Shown one piece after another: positions 1-8,329 of a stretch of DNA of 12,078 bases. The notes under the pieces were generated by a model. It saw nothing but the letters and a program-made list of their open reading frames with translations, searched no databases and was not told the origin of the DNA. The DNA comes from Gammaproteobacteria bacterium (lineage in GTDB: Bacteria > Pseudomonadota > Gammaproteobacteria > Chromatiales > Chromatiaceae). The stretch covers positions 1 through 12,078 of the forward strand of contig JAGVUH010000435.1 of the NCBI GenBank assembly GCA_019136395.1, written 5' to 3'. The position numbers were made by a program, and so were the translations under genes. Numbering within the stretch: the first letter of the stretch is position 1; each line of letters opens with the position of its first letter.

Positions 1-106
1 AAGGGTGGCAAAATGGTAGATAAAGCTGGCAGACATGAGTGACTCCTCGGCTGGGTTCACTCAATCATGCCGTAACTTACTATCTTATAGCTCCTTAATG
101 CGCGCT

Positions 107-147
107 CGCCCTGCGGGCGGTGGGGGTTCACGGCCCTGGCACCAGGG
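107..147. other. Two small hairpins downstream of dnaQ
   Basis: Two inverted repeats lie just beyond the dnaQ stop. CCCTGG (134-139) pairs with CCAGGG (142-147), giving a tight hairpin with a minimal loop. CGCCC (107-111) pairs with GGGCG (115-119) around a TGC loop. Neither is followed by a T-run on the dnaQ strand, so an intrinsic terminator is not proven. The flanking stretch at about 30-100 is visibly more AT-rich than the rest of the window, and I recognise no gene or tRNA in it. Confidence 0.3.
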
Positions 148-180
148 TCTCGCGGCCAGGACGGCGGTTGCTAAGCCGGG

Positions 181-891
181 CTATGGCTGCAACCAGACGC
201 AACGCCCCTCACTGGCCTTGTCGATGGCGGCCAGGCGCCGCTGGTGGGCCTGGAGCTCCGCGTCCGTGGCCCGCACCACGCGCAAAGGCGGGCGATCGGC
301 GGGCAGGCGGCGGACGGGATGACGCCCCGCCTCCTGGCCCGCCTCGCCCTGGCCGCCCAGGGCCAGCTTGACCTGACCGCCGGTCATGACGAGATAGACT
401 TGGGCGAGGATGCCGGCATCGAGCAGGGCGCCATGCAGATCGCGGCTGGAATTATCGATCTCGTAGCGCTTGCACAGGGCATCCAGGGAATTGCGCTGCC
501 CGGGATGACGGCGACGGGCAAGGACCAGGCTGTCGACCACGGGGCAGAGGTCGGCGATGCGCGGCGCCTCGGCCCGCCACAGCTTCAGCTCGTGATCGAG
601 AAAACCCAGGTCGAAGGGGGCGTTGTGGATGATGAGTTCGGCGCCACGGATGTAGGCGAGAAACTCCTCGGCGATGTCGCCGAAGCGCGGCTGGTCGCGG
701 AGGAAGGCATTGGTGATGCCATGGACGTTGAGGGCGCCCTGCTCCACGTCGCGGTCGGGCTGGAGGTAGCGATGGAAGTTGTTACCGGTGGGCCGCCGCT
801 CCACCAGTTCGACGCCACCAATCTCGATGATGCGATGGCCCTCGCTAGGTTCCAGGCCGGTGGTTTCCGTATCGAGGACGATCTGACGCAT
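181..891 (-). CDS. dnaQ: DNA polymerase III epsilon subunit, 3'-5' proofreading exonuclease
   Basis: This is the proofreading subunit of the replicative polymerase core (236 aa; E. coli DnaQ is 243). It belongs to the DEDDh exonuclease family: ExoI has D7 and E9 in LDTETTG, ExoII has D94 in HNAPFD, and ExoIII has H153 and D158 in the LHGALLDA segment. QVKLAL at 173-178 sits where E. coli DnaQ has its beta-clamp-binding motif. The tail (about 203-236, ending CVWLQP) resembles the segment that binds the alpha subunit. The start is ATG, with AAGG about 10 nt upstream. It is the last gene of the likely ftsK-yafS-rnhA-dnaQ run, 36 bp after rnhA. In E. coli dnaQ and rnhA are divergent neighbours; here they are co-directional. 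Confidence 0.95.
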   Translation of the reverse strand: MRQIVLDTETTGLEPSEGHRIIEIGGVELVERRPTGNNFHRYLQPDRDVEQGALNVHGITNAFLRDQPRFGDIAEEFLAYIRGAELIIHNAPFDLGFLDHELKLWRAEAPRIADLCPVVDSLVLARRRHPGQRNSLDALCKRYEIDNSSRDLHGALLDAGILAQVYLVMTGGQVKLALGGQGEAGQEAGRHPVRRLPADRPPLRVVRATDAELQAHQRRLAAIDKASEGRCVWLQP

Positions 892-927
892 GGTGGAAAT
901 ACCTTGAATGACGGGAGACGAATGGCT

Positions 928-1374
928 TCAACCCCGGGGAATGCCCCGATTGGCCAGGGCGTCGGCGCGCTCGTTCTCCGGGTGACCAGCATGGCCCTTG
1001 ACCCAGCGCCACTCGATCTGGTGCTCGCCCAGGGCCCGATCCAGGCGCTCCCAGAGGTCCTGGTTCTTGACCGGCTGGCGGGTGGCGGTTTTCCAGCCAT
1101 TGCGCTTCCAGCGCGGTAGCCACTGGGTTATTCCCTGGCGCAGGTACTGGGAATCGGTGACCACCCGCACCGGCACAGGCCGCTTGAGGGCCTCCAGGGC
1201 CTGGATGACGGCCATCATCTCCATGCGGTTATTGGTGGTATGGGCCTCACCGCCGCACAGCTCCTTTTCATGGGCGCCAAAGCGCAGCAGCGCTCCCCAG
1301 CCACCCGGGCCGGGATTGCCCTTGCAGGCGCCATCGCTGAAGATCTCGACCGGCGCCGTCACGAGGCTTGCCAT
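928..1374 (-). CDS. rnhA: Ribonuclease HI
   Basis: RNase HI cleaves the RNA strand of RNA-DNA hybrids, removing primers and R-loops. The protein has 148 aa from the chosen ATG. The metal-binding acids are visible: D14 in [17 protein letters not shown]52 in [11 protein letters not shown]74 in [11 protein letters not shown] and D138 in NERADALA. The catalytic-loop histidine is H128 in [10 protein letters not shown]. The basic handle region ([12 protein letters not shown]) is also present. The C-terminus stops soon after the last catalytic helix and is a few residues shorter than in E. coli. An in-frame TTG at 1395 would add seven residues, but the ATG at 1374 places the start at the family's usual position. 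It overlaps the yafS-like gene by 16 bp, which suggests translational coupling. Confidence 0.95.
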   Translation of the reverse strand: MASLVTAPVEIFSDGACKGNPGPGGWGALLRFGAHEKELCGGEAHTTNNRMEMMAVIQALEALKRPVPVRVVTDSQYLRQGITQWLPRWKRNGWKTATRQPVKNQDLWERLDRALGEHQIEWRWVKGHAGHPENERADALANRGIPRG

Positions 1375-2246
1375 CCGCTCAGGCGGCCACCCCAACCATC
1401 ACCCGTGGGTGGGCAGCCTGCCGATGGGGGACTGGCCAGCCAGCCGCTCGACGAGGCGGGAGGGGTAACCGCTCCGGCCAGGGCGCGGTTGGTCCCCCGG
1501 GCGGTGGGCTCCACCGCCCCGCCAGGCAACAGCCGGCGGCGGGTCTTCCAGGAGGGCCGCAGCGGCGTCAGGGTGGAGACACGCTTGACGGCGCGGAGGG
1601 CATAGACCCCCCCCAGGGCTGGCCAGTAGCGGCTGCCCGCGGCGGCGAGGAAGTTCCCGGAGCACCAGCGTGACCCGCCCCAGGGGGCCTGAAAGACCAG
1701 CATGCGCTGCCACTCGACATCAAAGCCCAGCAACGACAGCCAATCGCCGACCCGATAGCGGGTTAGGAATCCGCCGCACCAAGGTATGCGGCCCGGTCGC
1801 GCCAGGCGCACCAGGGCCCAGGGACTCAGGGCGTTGAAACCGAGGAGGATAAGCCGACCCTCGGGTATCAGCACCCGCTCGGCCTCACGCAGGACCTGGC
1901 GCGGGTCGCTGGCGAAGTCCAGGGTATGGGGCAGGAAGACGGCATCCAGGCTATCGCTGGCAATCGGCAGCGCCTCGGGGCTGGCGACGATGCGCATGCC
2001 CAAGCCTTCCGGTTGGCGGGCCGGGGGCAGGGTGATGGCATGGCGGACCTGGCTGGTGACCACCGTCTCGCGGAAGACCTCTCCCCCCCCGACCTGGAGG
2101 ATGTAGTGGCCAAAGACCCCCTCCAGCATGTCCCCCAGGCAGGCCGCCTCCTGGCCGGCCACCTCCTGGCCCAGGGTGGAGGCATACCAGGCCTCAAGCT
2201 GAAGGGTAGGGTCGCCCCCCGGGCGATGGTTCTCGCTAGGCGTCAT
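1359..2246 (-). CDS. yafS: YafS-like class I SAM-dependent methyltransferase
   Basis: This is a predicted S-adenosylmethionine-dependent methyltransferase (295 aa) of unknown substrate. A shortened SAM-binding loop, ILQVGGGEV (about 49-57), is followed by the [20 protein letters not shown] segment and [20 protein letters not shown] (about 119-138). Both segments match my memory of E. coli YafS, which also sits next to rnhA/dnaQ, so the assignment rests on sequence and gene order. The N-terminal 60 residues lack other motifs. After about residue 250 the protein continues for about 45 Pro/Gly/Ser-rich residues running into rnhA; E. coli YafS is about 240 aa. The start ATG is 12 bp after the ftsK stop, with only a weak GAG-type ribosome site, so translation may depend on ftsK. 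Confidence 0.88.
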   Translation of the reverse strand: MTPSENHRPGGDPTLQLEAWYASTLGQEVAGQEAACLGDMLEGVFGHYILQVGGGEVFRETVVTSQVRHAITLPPARQPEGLGMRIVASPEALPIASDSLDAVFLPHTLDFASDPRQVLREAERVLIPEGRLILLGFNALSPWALVRLARPGRIPWCGGFLTRYRVGDWLSLLGFDVEWQRMLVFQAPWGGSRWCSGNFLAAAGSRYWPALGGVYALRAVKRVSTLTPLRPSWKTRRRLLPGGAVEPTARGTNRALAGAVTPPASSSGWLASPPSAGCPPTGDGWGGRLSGWQAS

Positions 2247-2258
2247 CGGCAGGCCTGC

Positions 2259-5216
2259 TCAGTCGACTGGCGGTGGCGCCAGGACCTCGCGGTTACCGTT
2301 GGTCTCCGCCGGACCGACGATGCCGATGCGCTCCATCTCCTCGATCATGCGCGCGGCGCGGTTGTAGCCGATCTTAAGCCGGCGCTGGACCCCGGAGATG
2401 GAGGCGCGGCGGGACTCGACCACGATCTGCACCGCCTCGTCGAAGAGCGGGTCCGTATCCTCCAGATCGCCATTGGCGCGGGGTTCCGGGTCGATGCCGG
2501 GGATGCCGTCGCCCATGTCCATGAGGATGGTATCGATGTACTCCGGTTCACCCTGGGCGCGCAGGAACTCCACCACCTGATGCACCTCATGGTCGTCGAC
2601 GAAGGCGCCGTGGACGCGATGGGGGATGCTAGTCCCCGGGGGCAGGTAGAGCATGTCGCCGTTGCCCAGCAGGTGCTCGGCGCCCATCTGGTCGAGGATG
2701 GTGCGGGAGTCGATGCGCGAGGAGACCTGAAAGGCCATGCGCGTGGGGATGTTGGCCTTGATCAGGCCGGTGAGCACGTCCACCGAGGGCCGCTGGGTCG
2801 CCAGCAGCAGGTGGATGCCCGAGGCGCGGGCCTTCTGCGCCAGGCGGGCGATGAGTTCCTCCACCTTCTTGCCCACCACCATCATCATGTCCGCCAGTTC
2901 GTCGATGATGACGACGATGTAGGGCAGATGGACCAGGGCCGGGGGGGACTCCATCGCGGTTGGCAGGTCCCGCGCCAGGCTATAGAGGGGATCGGGGATG
3001 GGCTCGCCGGCGGCCTCCGCCTCGGCGATCTTGCGGTTGTAGCCGGTGATGTTGCGCACCCCCAGCCGGGCCATGAGCTTGTAGCGCCGCTCCATCTCTG
3101 CCACGCACCAGCGCAGGGCGTTGGCGGCCTCCTTCATGTCCGTCACCACCGGGGTCAGCAGGTGGGGGATGCCCTCGTAGACCGACAGCTCCAGCATCTT
3201 GGGATCGACCATGATCAGACGCACGTCCCGGGGCCCGGCCTTGTAGACCAGGCTGAGGATCATGGCGTTGAGGGCGACCGACTTGCCGGAGCCGGTGGTG
3301 CCGGCGATCAGGGCATGGGGCATGCGCGCCAGGTCCGCCACCACCGGGTGTCCGGAGATGTTGGTCCCCAGGGCGATGGTCAGGGGGGATTTGGCGTCCA
3401 GGTAGGCGTTGGACCCTAGGATCTCCCGCAGGACGACGGTCTCGCGGAAGTTGTTGGGAATCTCCAGGCCGATGACCGACTTGCCAGGGATGACCTCGAC
3501 CACCCGCACGCTGATGGTGGACAGGGCCCGGGCGATATCACGGGACAAGCCGGTGATCTTGCTCGCCTTGGTCCCCGGCGCTGGCATCATCTCGAACAGG
3601 GTCACCACCGGCCCGGGATGGACCGCGACCACCTGGACGCTGACGCCGAAGTCCGCCAGCTTGATCTCCACCTGACGGGAGAGCTCGTCGAGCTGCTCCT
3701 TGGTATAGCCCTTGCCACTGCGGCGGGCCTCGTCCAGGAGGGCCAGGGGGGGCAGTTCGCTGCTCTCCTCCTCCCACGGCGCCAGGGGCGCGGGTGTGGG
3801 GGCGGTCCCGACCCGGCCGTGCTGACCGGCTGGGACCAGGGCTGGCGCTGGGGCCGGGACTGGGACCGGGATCGGGGTCGATGCTGGGGCTAGGGGTGGG
3901 ACCGCGGCCGAAATTGGCTGCCGCGTCCCGTCCCGCGACCGGGACCTGGATACAGAGGTGGAGGCGGTGACGGGGTCAGGCCGGGGCGACGAACTGGCCC
4001 CAACCCCGGGTGACATCTCCGCGTCCGGATCATCCTCCAGCAGGTCGTCCAGGCTGAACGAGGTCCCGGTCCGCGAAGCAGATTCGGGTTTGGCCTGGGA
4101 GCCGGTAGCCGCCCGGCCCTGGAAGGTCGTGGTCGCCCGCGGCGTGAGGGGTTCGCGCTCAGCTTCGGCGGAGTCAGCGCTCGGCCGTCCGCCAGCCCGG
4201 GTCGTGGGGATCGCGGTGGCAGGGGCGTTTCCCGCCACTTCCGCAAGCCGTGACTGGTCCGACTGCCCCCCTCGTCCCCCTTGTCCAGTTGGTCCCGCCA
4301 GTCCCGCCATTCCCTTCTGTCCCGCCAGGCCCGTCTGCCCCACTTGCTCCATCCGCCGGTGATCGGGAAAATCCCCGGCCTGCGACCCTGTGGCTGACCC
4401 CGACAGCTCAAGGAGGTCCCGCTCATCCACCAATTCCCGCTCATCCACCGACTCCTCCTCACTCCTCGGCCCGAAGCCGGTCAGGGGGCCGGGATGGTGG
4501 TGCCGGGCGGAATGGGACCCGGTCTCGTGAAGGGGTGGCGCGGGGGGGGAGGCATGCCCGGGAGTTTTGTCCTTGACGGCGGGCCGCAGGAACCAGCGCA
4601 CCAGGCGCTTGCCCGCGTCCCAGGCGAGGAGGGTCAACCAGCCGATGCCGTCCAGGACGCGCAGCCAGGACAGACCGGTGAAGAAGGTGATGCCCGCCAG
4701 GAACAGGGGGGCGAGGAGTAGCAACGCCCCCGATTGGTGAAAGTGGGCGACCAGCTTGCCACCCACCAGTTGGCCGACGCCACCGGCGATGCCGTAGGGC
4801 AGGTTGACGGGGACGGCCGCCAGCAAGATGCCCGCCAAGGCGCTTCCCGCCGCCAGGGTGAGCAGAAAGCCGAACAGGCGCAGGGCCAGGCGCTGGACCC
4901 GGGTCTCGGCCTCGTCATCCATGCCGCGCAGGGTCAGCCAGGCGCTCCAGGCAATGGCGAAGGGGAGCAGATAGGCGAAGTAGCCAAAGAGGGACAGGGC
5001 CACGTCGGCGAACCAGGCGCCAACCGGCCCCCCCAGATTGCGCACCTCATTGCGCGGCTCGATGTGCGTCCAGCCCGGGTCCTCGGGGCTGTAGGTCAGG
5101 AGACAGGCGACCAGCAGGAGCGCGATCGCGAACAAGGCCCACATGATGGCCTCGCGCAGGACGCGCTGAAAATAGTCGCTGAAGGTCAATTGCCCGATGC
5201 GGGTCGCCTGTGCCAA
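2259..5216 (-). CDS. ftsK: DNA translocase FtsK
   Basis: FtsK is a septum-anchored, ATP-driven DNA pump that clears chromosome termini and activates XerCD at dif (985 aa). Order of parts: four membrane segments (about 22-41, 65-95, 110-135, 160-185); a low-complexity linker (about 215-490); then the motor and a C-terminal winged-helix gamma domain (about 919-985). Walker A is AGTTGSGKS at 638-646 and Walker B is IVVIIDE ending at 772-773. The gamma domain contains [23 protein letters not shown], here described at about 939-961. The start is TTG at 5216, chosen because GGAGGAA lies 6 nt upstream and no ATG fits before the first membrane helix. The linker holds three kinds of tandem repeat: [12 protein letters not shown] (about 257-268), nine Gly-X-Y triplets (293-319) and Pro-[Val/Ala/Ile] dipeptides (about 447-463). 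lolA, the usual downstream neighbour, is absent. Confidence 0.96.
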   Translation of the reverse strand: MAQATRIGQLTFSDYFQRVLREAIMWALFAIALLLVACLLTYSPEDPGWTHIEPRNEVRNLGGPVGAWFADVALSLFGYFAYLLPFAIAWSAWLTLRGMDDEAETRVQRLALRLFGFLLTLAAGSALAGILLAAVPVNLPYGIAGGVGQLVGGKLVAHFHQSGALLLLAPLFLAGITFFTGLSWLRVLDGIGWLTLLAWDAGKRLVRWFLRPAVKDKTPGHASPPAPPLHETGSHSARHHHPGPLTGFGPRSEEESVDERELVDERDLLELSGSATGSQAGDFPDHRRMEQVGQTGLAGQKGMAGLAGPTGQGGRGGQSDQSRLAEVAGNAPATAIPTTRAGGRPSADSAEAEREPLTPRATTTFQGRAATGSQAKPESASRTGTSFSLDDLLEDDPDAEMSPGVGASSSPRPDPVTASTSVSRSRSRDGTRQPISAAVPPLAPASTPIPVPVPAPAPALVPAGQHGRVGTAPTPAPLAPWEEESSELPPLALLDEARRSGKGYTKEQLDELSRQVEIKLADFGVSVQVVAVHPGPVVTLFEMMPAPGTKASKITGLSRDIARALSTISVRVVEVIPGKSVIGLEIPNNFRETVVLREILGSNAYLDAKSPLTIALGTNISGHPVVADLARMPHALIAGTTGSGKSVALNAMILSLVYKAGPRDVRLIMVDPKMLELSVYEGIPHLLTPVVTDMKEAANALRWCVAEMERRYKLMARLGVRNITGYNRKIAEAEAAGEPIPDPLYSLARDLPTAMESPPALVHLPYIVVIIDELADMMMVVGKKVEELIARLAQKARASGIHLLLATQRPSVDVLTGLIKANIPTRMAFQVSSRIDSRTILDQMGAEHLLGNGDMLYLPPGTSIPHRVHGAFVDDHEVHQVVEFLRAQGEPEYIDTILMDMGDGIPGIDPEPRANGDLEDTDPLFDEAVQIVVESRRASISGVQRRLKIGYNRAARMIEEMERIGIVGPAETNGNREVLAPPPVD
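3831..3902. repeat. Hexanucleotide tandem repeat in the ftsK linker
   Basis: Twelve contiguous degenerate hexamers run in register from 3831, with consensus TGGGRC on the plus strand (for example TGGGAC, TGGGGC, CGGGAC, CGGGGT). Read on the ftsK strand, each hexamer gives a dipeptide, producing alternating Pro-Val, Pro-Ala and Pro-Ile in the linker. Two units (CGATGC, TGGCGC) are the most diverged. Confidence 0.8.
4261..4350. repeat. 9-bp tandem repeat encoding a collagen-like Gly-X-Y stretch
   Basis: About ten 9-bp units run in register from 4261, nearly all ending CCC or TCC on the plus strand (for example GCCAGTCCC, GCCATTCCC, TTCTGTCCC, GCCAGGCCC). On the ftsK strand they encode nine perfect Gly-X-Y triplets (residues 293-319: [18 protein letters not shown] and three more). 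Confidence 0.8.
4418..4453. repeat. 18-bp direct repeat encoding [12 protein letters not shown]
   Basis: CCCGCTCATCCACC occurs at 4418-4431 and 4436-4449, an 18-bp period. It duplicates the acidic hexapeptide VDERE/DL near residues 257-268 of the FtsK linker. Confidence 0.75.
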
Positions 5217-5222
5217 ATTCGC

Positions 5223-5229
5223 TTCCTCC
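5223..5229 (-). promoter_or_regulatory. ftsK Shine-Dalgarno deciding a TTG start
   Basis: GGAGGAA on the minus strand lies 6 nt upstream of TTG (5216-5214). This near-perfect ribosome site is the reason for accepting a TTG start for ftsK. Confidence 0.8.
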
Positions 5230-5243
5230 GGATTAGCCGCGCG

Positions 5244-5273
5244 ATTATACCCATCGCCAACCGATTTTCGGTT
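5244..5273 (-). promoter_or_regulatory. Probable ftsK promoter with overlapping dyad
   Basis: A perfect -10 hexamer TATAAT is read on the minus strand at 5249-5244, about 28 bp upstream of the TTG start, implying a short leader. No good TTGACA lies at the expected -35 distance. Instead a perfect 6-bp dyad, AACCGA (5259-5264) and TCGGTT (5268-5273), covers that position. This could be an operator or activator site in place of a -35. The -10 is clear; the role of the dyad is inferred. Confidence 0.6.
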
Positions 5274-5313
5274 TTCCCGATCCTCTCAGGCCTGACCTGA
5301 GCGCACCGTACCC

Positions 5314-5416
5314 GTTCAGACCCCCGCTCCCCAATCTGTCCCCGCCAGGGGGAAGGGAGTAAGAGAGTCAGCACCTTGTGCCGCCAAAGCCCTCCTCATG
5401 CCCGAGGGGTCTGAAC
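5314..5416. repeat. REP-like palindromic element with 11-bp terminal inverted repeats
   Basis: GTTCAGACCCC (5314-5324) and GGGGTCTGAAC (5406-5416) are perfect inverted repeats closing a 103 bp segment. Nested inside its left half is an imperfect palindrome: CTCCC (5327-5331) with GGGAG (5355-5359), and TCCCC (5339-5343) with GGGGA (5349-5353). The sequence resembles the C/G-rich palindromic intergenic repeats common in many proteobacteria. I see no clear target-site duplication beside the ends, so mobility is not shown. Confidence 0.5.
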
Positions 5417-5528
5417 AAATGCAGCGCACTTGGTCCCCCGCTCGAATAGCCTTGGGTATCGCCCTGGCCTGTTAGGGTTGTAGTGGCATGCACGGACAAA
5501 CTGTTAACCCAAAGATCGTCTTGCCGAC

Positions 5529-6587
5529 TCAGAGGGATCGCAAGGCGGGCAGGACCAGGCGCCCCCGTTCCACATTGACCGCCCCCGCCAGGGCCGGGTC
5601 AGCGGGCCAATCCGTCCGGGCAAGGCGCCGCACCCAGGGGAAGAGGCTGGCGCACAGGGCGCGGGAAGCGGTCCGGGGCACGGCGCCCGGCATGTTGGTG
5701 ACGCCAAAGTGGATGACCCCCTCCTCCAGGAAGGTGGGGGCGGCGTAGGTCGTGGGGCGGGTGGTCTCGATGCAGCCGCCCTGGTCCACGGCGATATCCA
5801 CCACCACGCCACCCGGGCCCATGGCGGCCACCTGGGCCCGGGAGACCAGGTGCGGCGCCCGGGCGCCGGGGATCAGCACGGCGCCGATGAGCAGGTCCGC
5901 CTCCCGCACCGCCCGGTCCAGACTGTCCCGGTAGGGATAAAGGCTGGTGACCTGGGGACCGACCTGGTCCATGAGGCGCAGCTTGTCGGCGTCCAGATCA
6001 AAGACAGTGACCCGCGCGCCCAGGGCCGCCGCCAGCCGTACCGCGGCCGCCCCGGCATGGCCCGCGCCGAGCACCACCACCTGTCCGGGTTCCGCCGCCG
6101 CCAGCCCGCCGAGCAGCAGCCCCTTGCCACCCTCGGGGGCATGCAGCAGCCGGGCCCCGATCTGCACCGCCAGCCGCCCGGCGATCTCGCTCATGGGCGC
6201 CAGGATGGGGAGGCCACCCCGGTGCTCCAGGGTCTCGAAGGCCAGGGCCGTCACCCCGGAGGCGAGCAGGCGGTCCACCAGTTCGGGGTCCGCCGCCAGA
6301 TGCAGGAAGGAAAAGAGCCGTTGTCCCGGCCGCAGCCAGTCCGGCTCCTCGCCCCAGGGCTCCTTCACCTTCACCACCAGGTCCGCGGCCGCGTAGAGGT
6401 CCTGAGGCTGATCCACCAGTCTGGCCCCCACCGCGGCATAGGCCTCGTCCGGAAAGCCGCTGGCGTCGCCGGCTCCCCGACCGACCAGGACCTCGTGACC
6501 GTCGCGGACCAGATCTCCGCAGGCCTCCGGGATCAGGGCCACCCGGACCTCCAATGGTTTGATTTCCTTTGTGATACCAATTCGCAT
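5529..6587 (-). CDS. ald: Alanine dehydrogenase
   Basis: This enzyme performs NAD-dependent interconversion of L-alanine and pyruvate plus ammonia, in the cytoplasm (352 aa; family members are usually about 360-375). The family N-terminus MRIGITKEIKPLEVRVAL is present. Substrate and catalytic residues at family positions are K75 (KVKEP), H96 (FSFLHLAA) and D268 (VVDIAVDQGG). The Rossmann loop is GAGHAG at about 174-179, where many family members have GGGVVG. Near the C-terminus HFGVTNMPGAVPRT is typical. The protein ends soon after VNVERGRL, about 15 residues short of typical homologues. The ATG at 6587 is chosen for the family N-terminus and a GGGGA seven nt upstream; the frame stays open far upstream but shows no homology. 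It lies between trxB and ftsK, where E. coli has lrp. Confidence 0.93.
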   Translation of the reverse strand: MRIGITKEIKPLEVRVALIPEACGDLVRDGHEVLVGRGAGDASGFPDEAYAAVGARLVDQPQDLYAAADLVVKVKEPWGEEPDWLRPGQRLFSFLHLAADPELVDRLLASGVTALAFETLEHRGGLPILAPMSEIAGRLAVQIGARLLHAPEGGKGLLLGGLAAAEPGQVVVLGAGHAGAAAVRLAAALGARVTVFDLDADKLRLMDQVGPQVTSLYPYRDSLDRAVREADLLIGAVLIPGARAPHLVSRAQVAAMGPGGVVVDIAVDQGGCIETTRPTTYAAPTFLEEGVIHFGVTNMPGAVPRTASRALCASLFPWVRRLARTDWPADPALAGAVNVERGRLVLPALRSL

Positions 6588-6662
6588 GCGCTCATCCCCG
6601 CTGATGGGCTGGAAGGGGCTCATCCTGCCTGGAAAATGCTCCCCTGCCAAGCCAGTCCCGCA

Positions 6663-6704
6663 GCGGAGTGTTTCGCAGCCGCGCCAGCCCCGCGCCCACT
6701 CCGC
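6663..6704. promoter_or_regulatory. 8-bp inverted repeat upstream of ald
   Basis: GCGGAGTG (6663-6670) and CACTCCGC (6697-6704) are a perfect inverted repeat with a 26 nt GC-rich interior, 76-117 nt upstream of the ald start. It could be a leader stem or a spaced operator; the sequence alone does not decide. Confidence 0.35.
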
Positions 6705-6724
6705 CCTATCCCAGCCTGATCGAT

Positions 6725-6827
6725 GACCGGCGCCCCTGACGTGTACCCCTAACTGCGCCCCTAGACTTCGCCCCTGACCTGCAAACCTGAACGACGACCT
6801 TAACCGGCGACCCCGACCAGTGCCCGG
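6725..6827. repeat. Degenerate 13-bp tandem repeat array
   Basis: Eight head-to-tail units of 12-13 bp, consensus near GACNNGCGCCCCT, start at 6725, 6738, 6751, 6763, 6776, 6789, 6802 and 6815. The first four end in CCCCT and are closest to one another; later copies drift. A period of 13 and scattered stop codons argue against coding origin. Confidence 0.75.
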
Positions 6828-6855
6828 CTTTACCAGGTGCCCGACTTTACCCACC
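6822..6855. repeat. 17-bp direct repeat adjoining the 13-bp array
   Basis: GCCCGGCTTTACCAGGT (6822-6838) is followed directly by GCCCGACTTTACCCACC (6839-6855). They share most positions, including the GCCCG and CTTTACC cores. Confidence 0.65.
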
Positions 6856-7043
6856 GCGGGCCAATCCGTAACATGCCGATCATTCCATACCTGAAACCGC
6901 CGATCATTCAGCACCACAGCGGGCCCCCTGATAGTTCCCAAGCCGGTTCCCAGGACAGCCCCAGGGGCGCATTGTGTTCCGCGACGCACCCCCTCAGCAC
7001 TTCCGCAATAGACCAGGCTGTTTTGCGTGCATGTCACGGCAAG

Positions 7044-7090
7044 GTCTTTCATTTCAGAGTCTTTCATTTATTGGGGGATGGCACATCCCC
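7044..7090 (+). promoter_or_regulatory. Paired direct repeat and hairpin upstream of trxB
   Basis: GTCTTTCATTT occurs at 7044-7054 and again at 7059-7069, a 15-bp period. Immediately after it, GGGGATG (7074-7080) and CATCCCC (7084-7090) form a perfect 7-bp stem around GCA. The block ends 52 nt before the trxB start, in the expected promoter/leader zone. A regulator site plus leader hairpin is plausible but inferred. Confidence 0.4.
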
Positions 7091-7124
7091 TCATGACCGT
7101 CGTCCCCTCGCAAATAGTTATTAG

Positions 7125-8099
<975 letters not shown>

Positions 8100-8150
8100 C
8101 ATCTGCCCGCCCCCTCGGCGCCCTTAACCCAATTGCCCCGCTGGTACTCA

Positions 8151-8188
8151 CCCGCTCCAGCGGGCGACTGCGGGAGAAAGAACCGCAG
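8151..8188. terminator. Tandem hairpins between convergent trxB and ispF
   Basis: CCCGC (8151-8155) pairs with GCGGG (8160-8164), and CTGCGG (8168-8173) pairs with CCGCAG (8183-8188) across a purine-rich 9 nt loop. Their place between two converging genes fits transcription termination in both directions, but neither has a T-run, so this is tentative. Confidence 0.35.
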
Positions 8189-8197
8189 GTAGTGCTA

Positions 8198-8231
8198 CCG
8201 ATCCAATCGATCCGCGGATCCAACCGATCGG
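8198..8231. repeat. GATC cluster in a 17-bp repeat
   Basis: GATCCAATCGATC (8200-8212) and GATCCAACCGATC (8217-8229) differ at one base. Between them lies the perfect palindrome GATCCGCGGATC (8209-8220). Together they place four GATC sites at 8200, 8209, 8217 and 8226 within 30 bp of noncoding DNA. Confidence 0.7.
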
Positions 8232-8329
8232 CATCGAGTTCACGGCGAACAGTGCTTCCTGGTTGACTTCGCGGTGGCAACCCCAAGGTGACCGAAAGCG
8301 GCGGGCAAAGACCCTGAACCCGCCCTCCC

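Larger units (their letters stand above)
5217..5528. other. ald-ftsK intergenic region
   Basis: This 312 bp gap lies between the ald stop and the ftsK start, which are co-directional. It holds the ftsK ribosome site and promoter at its left end, a small hairpin with CTCAGG (5285-5290) pairing CCTGAG (5296-5301), and a REP-like inverted-repeat element (5314-5416). The remaining 5417-5528 shows no convincing gene or T-tailed ald terminator. The open frames across it look like chance. Confidence 0.7.

Noticed and set aside
1..120. Possible tRNA or foreign fragment in the AT-richer left end
   Set aside because: I could not fold an acceptor stem with T-loop and anticodon arms, and no mobile-element end or coding frame is convincing.
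1926..3419. 497-aa plus-strand open frame opposite ftsK
   Set aside because: It is antisense to the conserved FtsK motor domain. Long antisense frames are expected at this GC content, and the product is His/Asp/Gly-rich without recognisable domains.
6588..7067. 160-residue N-terminal extension of ald in the same open frame
   Set aside because: No family homology upstream of MRIGITKE; it would cover the repeat array. A good ribosome site precedes the ATG at 6587.
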